NCBI RefSeq assembly: GCF_001639065.2 | Contig: NZ_LQXO02000009.1 | Coordinates: 186,001 to 250,000 of the forward strand | Reading direction: 5' to 3' | DNA: 64,000 bases | DNA from: Vibrio barjaei | Lineage (GTDB): Bacteria > Pseudomonadota > Gammaproteobacteria > Enterobacterales > Vibrionaceae | Part shown: piece after piece, positions 58,191 to 64,000 of the stretch | Position numbering within the stretch: position 1 is the first letter of the stretch | How the letters are laid out: each line of letters starts with the position of its first letter | The notes under the pieces: generated by a model | Told to the model about the DNA's origin: nothing | Seen by the model: only the letters and a program-made list of their open reading frames with translations | The model's database searches: none | Made by a program: the position numbers and the translations under genes

Positions 58191-59348
58191 ATGAAAGACC
58201 TAATCCAAAACGTAGCGAACTCTTTTGAAAACGTACTGGGCTACAAGCCGACACACGTTATCCAAGCTCCTGGTCGTGTAAACCTGATTGGTGAGCATAC
58301 CGACTATAATGACGGTTTTGTCCTACCGTGTGCCATTAACTATCAAACGGTAGTAGCGGCCGCTAAGCGTGATGATAATCTCGTCCGCGTTGTGTCTGTG
58401 GATTATCAGGATGCCACTGACGAATTTGATATCACTCAAGAGATTACTTTCCAACAAGATAAGATGTGGGCGAACTACATCCGCGGTGTGGTTAAGTTCT
58501 TAATGGCTCGCGGTTATCAAATTGGTGGTGCGGACATTTCTGTGTCTGGCAATGTACCGCAAGGTGCAGGTCTGAGCTCTTCTGCGGCACTAGAAGTGGT
58601 TATCGGTCAAACATTTAAAACGCTTTATAACTTAGAGATCACGCAAGCTGAAGTCGCACTTAACGGCCAGCAAGCAGAGAATGAATTTGTGGGCTGTAAT
58701 TGCGGCATCATGGATCAACTTATTTCTGCTGAAGGCAAAGAAAATCACGCATTGTTGATTGACTGTCGTAGCTTAGAGACTCAAGCAGTCTCAATGCCAG
58801 AAGATATGGCGGTTGTGATTATTAACTCCAACAAAAAGCGTGGCTTAGTCGACAGTGAATACAACACTCGTCGTGAGCAATGTGAAGAAGCAGCTCGCAT
58901 TTTTGGTGTGAAAGCGTTGCGTGATGTCACTATTGAGCAATTTAATGATCGTGTCTCTGAGTTGGATGAGATGGTGGCTAAACGTGCTCGTCACGTTATT
59001 ACTGAAAACGATCGTACGGTTGAGGCGGCAAAAGCACTAAGTGCTGGTGATATGAAGCGTATGGGTGAGCTAATGGCACAGTCTCATGCATCGATGCGCG
59101 ATGATTTTGAAATCACAGTGAAAGAGATAGACACCATTGTTGATATCGTTAAAGCGGTAATCGGCGACCAAGGTGGTGTGCGTATGACTGGCGGTGGTTT
59201 CGGTGGTTGTGTGGTTTCTCTTATCCCACCAACGCTTGTAGAAGCAGTTACGACGGCTATTGCAGAGCAATATGAAGCGGCTACAGGTTTGAAAGAGTCG
59301 ATTTATGTCTGCCAAGCAAAAGATGGCGCAGGAGTTGTCTCACAATGA
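58191..59348 (+). CDS. galK: GalK, galactokinase
   Basis: GHMP kinase that makes galactose 1-phosphate. With the start at 58191 it has 385 residues (E. coli 382), beginning [12 protein letters not shown]. Motifs: the galactokinase signature [19 protein letters not shown] (about 26-44), ATP loop [13 protein letters not shown] (about 121-133), and C-terminal [15 protein letters not shown] (about 333-347). An in-frame ATG at 58122 lies within the intercistronic hairpin and would add 23 unrelated residues. The stop overlaps the galM start by 4 bases. Confidence 0.97.
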   Translation: MKDLIQNVANSFENVLGYKPTHVIQAPGRVNLIGEHTDYNDGFVLPCAINYQTVVAAAKRDDNLVRVVSVDYQDATDEFDITQEITFQQDKMWANYIRGVVKFLMARGYQIGGADISVSGNVPQGAGLSSSAALEVVIGQTFKTLYNLEITQAEVALNGQQAENEFVGCNCGIMDQLISAEGKENHALLIDCRSLETQAVSMPEDMAVVIINSNKKRGLVDSEYNTRREQCEEAARIFGVKALRDVTIEQFNDRVSELDEMVAKRARHVITENDRTVEAAKALSAGDMKRMGELMAQSHASMRDDFEITVKEIDTIVDIVKAVIGDQGGVRMTGGGFGGCVVSLIPPTLVEAVTTAIAEQYEAATGLKESIYVCQAKDGAGVVSQ

Positions 59349-60418
59349 TCACCACAAGCGAGCATTTTAGTACGATTGAAGACGCTATGACCCAATCAGC
59401 GTCATTTGATGGACTGCCTGCAAAGGTGCTCCATCTTAAAAATGCATCTGGTATGACGGTTTCTTTTATGGATATCGGAGCAACGTGGCTGAGTTGCTCG
59501 CTCCCCTTGCCAGGGGAACAACGTGAAGTGTTGTTGCGTTCGCCAAATATGGCTGAGCACATGAGGCAAGGGGCTTATTTTGGTTCAGTGGTGGGGAGAT
59601 ACGCCAATCGAATTGATAAAGGGCAATTCGAGATAGGTGGCACGTCGTATCAAGTCACTTGTAATAATGGCGAAAACGCTTTGCATGGGGGTGTAGAGGG
59701 TTTTGATAAGCGTCGTTGGAGTATCGACTCGCACACTGAATCAACTCTTGTTATGTCGTTACAGTCGGAAGATGGTGATCAAGGTTTCCCTGGTACGGCT
59801 AAGGTTCAAGTTGAATACCAGCTAACTGACGATAATGCGTTGAAGATTACTTATCAGGCGTCTTGCGATAAGACAACGCCGATGAACTTGACCAATCATG
59901 CGTATTTCAACCTAGCTGGCGAATCTAGTAAGGCGAAGAGCACGGATCATAAACTGCAAATGTTTGCTGATGCCTATCTACCTACTAGAGAGGATTTGAT
60001 CCCTCTTGGTGAGCTAAAACCGGTAGAGGGAACTAGCTTTGACTTCACAGTGCTGAAGCAAGTGGGTCGAGATTTTCTGTCGGAGCAGGACCAAATCACA
60101 GCAGGTGGTTACGATCATGCGTTTGTGTTTGACGCCAAGCTCACTGATGGCAGCGCTGTGGTGGCGAAATTGGAATCCCCTGAGCAAGATGTCTTGATGG
60201 AAGTACTGACCACCAAGCCTGCAGTGCAATTCTATTCGGGTAATTTCCTTGATGGCACACCTGGCTTAAGCCGCACTTACGATAAACTTGATGGTTTAGC
60301 TCTCGAGACCCAGTTCTTCCCTGATGGGCCAAATCGCCCAGAGTGGGGGAGCAGCAATGGTATACTTGAAGTAGGAGAAAACTACCAACATCAAACCACC
60401 TATCGTTTCAAGTTTTAG
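59345..60418 (+). CDS. galM: GalM, aldose 1-epimerase (galactose mutarotase)
   Basis: Converts beta-D-galactose, as released by LacZ, to the alpha anomer used by GalK. 357 residues (E. coli 346). Conserved residues: NRID ... F (about 87-97), NGENALHGG (H about 117), the HAYFNLAG segment with its catalytic His (about 185-192), GGYDHAFVF (about 255-263), and the nucleophile-region Glu in [12 protein letters not shown] (about 319-330). Coupled to galK by an ATGA overlap; last gene of galETKM. Confidence 0.95.
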   Translation: MITTSEHFSTIEDAMTQSASFDGLPAKVLHLKNASGMTVSFMDIGATWLSCSLPLPGEQREVLLRSPNMAEHMRQGAYFGSVVGRYANRIDKGQFEIGGTSYQVTCNNGENALHGGVEGFDKRRWSIDSHTESTLVMSLQSEDGDQGFPGTAKVQVEYQLTDDNALKITYQASCDKTTPMNLTNHAYFNLAGESSKAKSTDHKLQMFADAYLPTREDLIPLGELKPVEGTSFDFTVLKQVGRDFLSEQDQITAGGYDHAFVFDAKLTDGSAVVAKLESPEQDVLMEVLTTKPAVQFYSGNFLDGTPGLSRTYDKLDGLALETQFFPDGPNRPEWGSSNGILEVGENYQHQTTYRFKF

Positions 60419-60444
60419 TGTATTGGTGAAGTAACTTGCCTAGT

Positions 60445-60472
60445 AAAAAGTGAGCAACTGCTCACTTTTTTT
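60445..60472. terminator. Rho-independent terminator after galM, bidirectional
   Basis: AAAAAGTGAGCA / TGCTCACTTTTTTT around a short loop. It runs up to the stop codon of the convergent LacI-family gene and can end both transcripts. Confidence 0.88.
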
Positions 60473-61487
60473 ATGCCTTAGTGGAAGAAGCACGGACAAT
60501 CAGTTCGCCTTCGACTTTTCGTATTTGCGACAGTAACGGCTGTTCTTGGATTTGTGCAAGGATATTATCTACAGCCAGCCTACCCATGTCAGCGTAAGGC
60601 AGTTCAATAGAAGAAAGTGCTGGGAAGCTCTCTGAGGCAATTTGTTGGTTGTCATAACCAACAACTGCAATGTCTTTAGGGATTTTTAATTGACGTTCAG
60701 CAATCGCTTGGTAACAGCCCATCGCCATATAATCACTACTACAAAATATAGCTTCGGGCGGAATAGCCAAATCCAGTAAACGATTTGTTTGCTCGTAAGC
60801 TTCTTTGAGGGACCAGTTGGCCTCTAAGACGTAATCCTCGTTAGGAATAATATCCGCATCAATAAGCGCTTGTCTGTAGCCATCAATACGTTGTGTCGAT
60901 GCATACATCCAACTCTCTCCAGCTAACATAGCAATTCGTCTGTAGCCTTGATTCGTTAGGTGCTTGATGGCTTTATAAGCTCCGATCATATCTGCTGGTA
61001 GGATGGATGGCGTGTTTTGTTGATCGCTCATGGTGCAATTGAGTAAAACCGTCGGTAGGTGAGTTTGTACTCTTTGCGTTGAAAGCTCACGTGTCATGCT
61101 CGATGCATAAATAAGCCCCGCATAATCACCGTTATTGATCTCTGTTTCTATTTTATTGGCGAGTATTTCATCGTGATTGTAGCTAAAGGTAATCAGTAGA
61201 TAGTCGTTGTTCCACGCTTCTTCTCTCGCCGTATTGACAGCGTCTATGAAAGGATCGTAACTGGTTAGCCCATTGACGACCATAGCAATTTTCTTCGACC
61301 TTCCTAACGCATGAGCGACCTTCTTGCTTTGATAGCCCAATTCTTTCGCAGTATCGAGAACTTTGCGCTTCGTTGCTTCTGAGATTTTTACCGTTTGAGA
61401 GCCATTGAGAACTAACGATACGGTAGGTTGTGATACGCCCGCTGCTGCAGCAATGTCACTCATAGTGATCTTTTTACTTTTCGTCAT
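60471..61487 (-). CDS. LacI-family transcription repressor
   Basis: 338-residue repressor: N-terminal helix-turn-helix (about 7-30, MSDIAAAAGVSQPTVSLVLNGS), hinge helix (about 50-60, KKVAHALGRS), and a periplasmic-binding-type sugar domain (62-330). The recognition helix reads SQPTVSL, with Leu where GalR has Arg and PurR has His. This makes the TGTAAACGTTTACA operators of gal/mgl/lac less likely as its own sites. TTAGCTAA-type boxes lie in the divergent region to the glycosidase gene and are better candidates. Adjacent to galM but convergent with it. Ligand unknown. Confidence 0.85.
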   Translation of the reverse strand: MTKSKKITMSDIAAAAGVSQPTVSLVLNGSQTVKISEATKRKVLDTAKELGYQSKKVAHALGRSKKIAMVVNGLTSYDPFIDAVNTAREEAWNNDYLLITFSYNHDEILANKIETEINNGDYAGLIYASSMTRELSTQRVQTHLPTVLLNCTMSDQQNTPSILPADMIGAYKAIKHLTNQGYRRIAMLAGESWMYASTQRIDGYRQALIDADIIPNEDYVLEANWSLKEAYEQTNRLLDLAIPPEAIFCSSDYMAMGCYQAIAERQLKIPKDIAVVGYDNQQIASESFPALSSIELPYADMGRLAVDNILAQIQEQPLLSQIRKVEGELIVRASSTKA

Positions 61488-61507
61488 TCTGTCTCTGCCA
61501 ATATTTT

Positions 61508-61530
61508 TATTAGCTATATATTAGCGAATT
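61508..61530. promoter_or_regulatory. TTAGC boxes near the LacI-family start
   Basis: TTAGCTA at 61510-61516 and ATATTAGCGAATTG from 61517 on. The half ATATTAGC is identical to half of the perfect palindrome at 61650. Possible autoregulatory operator. Confidence 0.4.
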
Positions 61531-61649
61531 GCCTACTTAAATGCACCTTCGAAAGATCGTGATCACAGAATGCCTTAATGATCCTCTAGTAGATGTGACG
61601 CATAACACGTATTCATTGCTTTTATCTTTAATTGAAATAATTAATAAAT

Positions 61650-61663
61650 ATATTAGCTAATAT
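61650..61663. promoter_or_regulatory. perfect palindrome upstream of the glycosidase gene
   Basis: ATATTAGCTAATAT, 14-bp perfect dyad, followed by a related TTAGTTAA at 61666-61673. 43 bases before the start at 61706; likely operator of the divergent LacI-family repressor. Confidence 0.6.
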
Positions 61664-61705
61664 TATTAGTTAAGTTATTAATCTTATTAATTCAAGGTGA
61701 GTAAG

Positions 61706-62776
61706 ATGCAAAGATGGTCTGAAGAGAAAGCGTGGCAATGGCAAGAAACTCATGGTTGGTTGCGTGGCTTTAATTATTTACCTCGTACGGCTGTGAACTG
61801 GACGGAAATGTGGCAGGCAAACACTTTTGACCCTGAGATCATGGAGCAAGAACTCGAGTGGGCGGCAAGCGTGGGGTATAACACGCTAAGAACCAATCTG
61901 CCGTTTATTGTGTGGCAAGTCGATCGCGAAGGTTTACATCAAAGGATTGACCGTTTCCTTGATATTTGTGAGCGAAACAAAATCAAAGTAATGATGACTC
62001 CAATGGATGACTGCGGTTTCTCTGGTGACCATCCATATCTTGGCGAGCAGAAGTTACCTGTACCAGAGCTTCACAATAGCCAAGCAGCAGCAAGTCCAGG
62101 CCGTAATGTTGTTATGGACAAGTCTCAATGGGGAGAGGTTGAAGCGTATATTCGTGACATTATCTCAACTTACAATACCGATGAACGCATCGTTATTTGG
62201 GATTTATATAACGAGCCAACTAACCGAATGATTTTTACCACCTCTGGTGAGCTTGCTTTCGATGAAGAGATGGAGCGTTATAGTCATGAATTGATGGAAA
62301 AAGCATTCCAGTGGGCGCGTGAAGAACAACCCGTTCAACCTTTGACGGTTGGTGCTTGGCACGCTCCGAGTATTCTTGACCTATCTTTGCCTCTCTATGA
62401 ACACCCAACAGATCGGAAAGCGATGGAGCTATCTGACATCATCACTTTCCACGCCTATTTGCCTCTTGAACAGTTCAAACAAGCTGTCGAAATCGTTAAA
62501 CAACATAACCGACCAATGATGTGTACCGAATGGTTAGCGCGTCACGCTGAGTCACATCTTCTTGAACAGCTGCCAGTGTTTCAGGCGGAACAAATCGGTT
62601 GCTATCAATGGGGGCTAGTTAAGGGCAAAACGCAAACACACTTACCATGGCCTGAGATTAAGCGTAGTGATGAGAACTACGCGCAACGCTGGTTCCATGA
62701 TCTGCTTAATGATGATGGCACACCCTATGACCCAAAGGAAGTTCACCTAATTCAATCGCTAGCAACATTGGACTGA
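61706..62776 (+). CDS. cytoplasmic clan-A glycoside hydrolase (GH5-like), substrate unknown
   Basis: 356-residue TIM-barrel glycosidase without signal peptide. Retaining clan-A pattern: acid/base E170 in [11 protein letters not shown] and nucleophile E275 in CTEWLAR, each at a strand end, with HAY between (about 249-251). GH family membership is not certain; similar proteins are often labelled 1,4-beta-xylanase or cellulase without proof. The ATG at 61706 follows AAGGTGAG; a GTG three codons earlier is possible. A GPH sugar symporter follows by 69 bases, so it probably splits an imported oligosaccharide. Confidence 0.75.
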   Translation: MQRWSEEKAWQWQETHGWLRGFNYLPRTAVNWTEMWQANTFDPEIMEQELEWAASVGYNTLRTNLPFIVWQVDREGLHQRIDRFLDICERNKIKVMMTPMDDCGFSGDHPYLGEQKLPVPELHNSQAAASPGRNVVMDKSQWGEVEAYIRDIISTYNTDERIVIWDLYNEPTNRMIFTTSGELAFDEEMERYSHELMEKAFQWAREEQPVQPLTVGAWHAPSILDLSLPLYEHPTDRKAMELSDIITFHAYLPLEQFKQAVEIVKQHNRPMMCTEWLARHAESHLLEQLPVFQAEQIGCYQWGLVKGKTQTHLPWPEIKRSDENYAQRWFHDLLNDDGTPYDPKEVHLIQSLATLD

Positions 62777-62845
62777 GGCTAGTGTTCGCCAGTGGCTTAA
62801 AGAAGCAACTGGCTTTACTATAATAATTCTGGATGAGTACACATT

Positions 62846-64000
62846 ATGAATACCCTACAAAACAAACTCTCGAATAAGGAACTGATGTCCTATTTTGGAT
62901 ATGGCGTAGGCCAATGCTTTAGCTTTGGTCTCGTGGGTTCCTTTATCCTCTACTTTTATACTGATATTTTGGGCATTTCTCCCATCGCGGCGAGTACCAT
63001 ATTTCTAATCGCTCGAGTGTGGGATGCGGTGAATGACCCTATCATCGCCGGATACATGGATACCTTAGAGTCTCGCTTTGGTAAATTCAGACCCTATATG
63101 TTGTTTACGCCAATACTTATCGTATTGGTGACTATTGCGTCGTTCTACAATATAGATGCCGATACATCTACAAAAGTAATGTACGCCGGTATCACCTATA
63201 TTCTTTGGGGCACGTTATACACTATTTCGGATGTTCCGTTTTGGTCGATGTCTTCTGTTATGACAGATGAACCACAAGAGCGTGCAAAAGCAGCAACATG
63301 CGCAATGCTAGGTGTTAATGCGGGTATTGGTGCAACACTGGTGCTATTTCCTAAACTGAGCGCTTACTTTGCTGACGGCCGCGCGGACCAAGGTTATTTA
63401 CCTGCAGTTATTGTCCTGATGGTGGCGGGTTTGCTGTTCATGTGGAATGGCTTCTATAACACCAAGGAACGAATTTCTACGGCGAGTGAGAAGGTTACAC
63501 TTAAACAGACATTCCAAGCAGTGCGCAAGAATAAACCGTTGTTTTTTATTCTTGCTGCGTTCTTTATGAATGTGTTCTTTAACTTAGTTAATGGCCTGTA
63601 TATTTTCTTCTTCACTTACAACATGGGTGATGCTGGACTAGTCTCACTGATCGGTACGATTACTTTAGTCAGTGCGATTGCCTGCTTAGCGACGCCAGTG
63701 TTAACGAAGCGCTTTAAGAAACGTGATATTTTTATCACGCTATGTGTATTAGAAATTATTGCACGTGTTGGTTTCTACATGACCGGTTACGATAACCCGA
63801 CGGTTGTGATGTCATGGTTAGCCGTGATTACCGCTATCTTTATGATGACTAACCCCCTGATTTCAGCAATGATCGCTGACACCGTAGAGTATTCGTACTA
63901 TCACAGTGGTAAGCGTACAGCGGCAATTACTTTCTCTGGTCAAACGTTTACTGGCAAATTATCTGTAGCGGTTGCTGGTGGGTTAACAGGCCTTATTTTA
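62846..64000 (+). CDS. GPH (MelB-like) sugar:cation symporter, 3' end outside window
   Basis: Open for 385 codons to the end of the window without a stop. Starts MNTLQNKLSNKELMSYFGYGVGQ. MelB-family features: FYTDILGIS near 41-49; IARVWDAVNDPIIAGYMDT near 61-79, with the Asp residues typical of cation binding; and DVPFWSMSS near 128-136. About 10-11 hydrophobic segments are present. Family members import disaccharides or glycosides with Na+ or H+. Co-directional with the preceding glycosidase (69-base gap), which suggests one uptake-and-hydrolysis unit controlled by the divergent LacI-family repressor. Confidence 0.82.
   Translation, partial: MNTLQNKLSNKELMSYFGYGVGQCFSFGLVGSFILYFYTDILGISPIAASTIFLIARVWDAVNDPIIAGYMDTLESRFGKFRPYMLFTPILIVLVTIASFYNIDADTSTKVMYAGITYILWGTLYTISDVPFWSMSSVMTDEPQERAKAATCAMLGVNAGIGATLVLFPKLSAYFADGRADQGYLPAVIVLMVAGLLFMWNGFYNTKERISTASEKVTLKQTFQAVRKNKPLFFILAAFFMNVFFNLVNGLYIFFFTYNMGDAGLVSLIGTITLVSAIACLATPVLTKRFKKRDIFITLCVLEIIARVGFYMTGYDNPTVVMSWLAVITAIFMMTNPLISAMIADTVEYSYYHSGKRTAAITFSGQTFTGKLSVAVAGGLTGLIL

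Noticed and set aside
60471..61487. Naming the LacI-family gene galR
   Set aside because: Position beside galM suggests it, but the recognition helix and the local TTAGCTAA boxes argue for a different operator; left unnamed.

Overview
The window is chromosomal DNA of a gammaproteobacterium, almost certainly a Vibrio. Evidence: the concentrative nucleoside transporter close to vcCNT, the neighbourhood deoCABD / ytjB-serB / plzC-radA / second fusA, the rocS-like gene beside the anaerobic ubiquinone genes, and AT-leaning codon use with many strong Rho-independent hairpins. I see no rRNA, tRNA, CRISPR array, insertion sequence, integrase or prophage gene. Base composition looks even throughout.

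Region 1 (1-15.4 kb), housekeeping and envelope: the end of a MATE exporter; ubiU-ubiV and ubiT, the O2-independent ubiquinone hydroxylation genes, separated by a two-PAS GGDEF-EAL protein (rocS-like); a GNAT gene; holD-rimI; a Tsx/OmpK-like outer-membrane channel; a short-chain dehydrogenase without its catalytic tyrosine followed by a small glycine-zipper/acidic-tail exported protein; a TolB/TPR regulator-like protein divergent from a POTRA-less Omp85-type barrel; an MFS transporter; prfC.

Region 2 (15.4-27.7 kb), nucleoside uptake and breakdown: a BMP-type ABC importer (binding protein, double ATPase, two permeases), a DUF5363/TatD pair, the Na+/nucleoside symporter nupC, and deoC-deoA-deoB-deoD. 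Together these bring nucleosides in, phosphorolyse them and send deoxyribose phosphate to glycolysis. PurR/CytR-like palindromes recur upstream of these genes, and the nupC promoter has a deoP2-like pair of CRP half-sites or sites.

Region 3 (27.7-42.6 kb): ytjB and serB (divergent), a tandem-PilZ protein (plzC), radA, a stand-alone second EF-G gene with very strong codon bias, a GcvA-type LysR gene divergent from a DUF1127 protein, a long-chain acyl-CoA ligase-like gene with a 13-bp inverted repeat upstream, a GAF/HD-GYP protein, and chrA divergent from another LysR gene.

Region 4 (42.6-64 kb), galactose and galactoside utilisation: an operon in the order binding protein-permease-permease-beta-galactosidase-ATPase, the order of the Agrobacterium lacEFGZK operon; mglBAC for galactose; and galETKM (Leloir pathway). 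Near-identical LacI/GalR-type operators built on TGTAAACGTTTACA lie upstream of lacE, mglB and galE, so these look like one regulon. A final module has a LacI-family repressor divergent from a cytoplasmic clan-A glycoside hydrolase and a GPH-family sugar symporter (cut by the window end). It has its own TTAGCTAA-type boxes, so the local repressor may not be the regulator of gal/mgl/lac.

No clearly new system is visible. The most interesting points are the operator patterns, the intercistronic hairpins after each binding-protein gene, the SDR/glycine-zipper pair, and the glycosidase module of unknown substrate.
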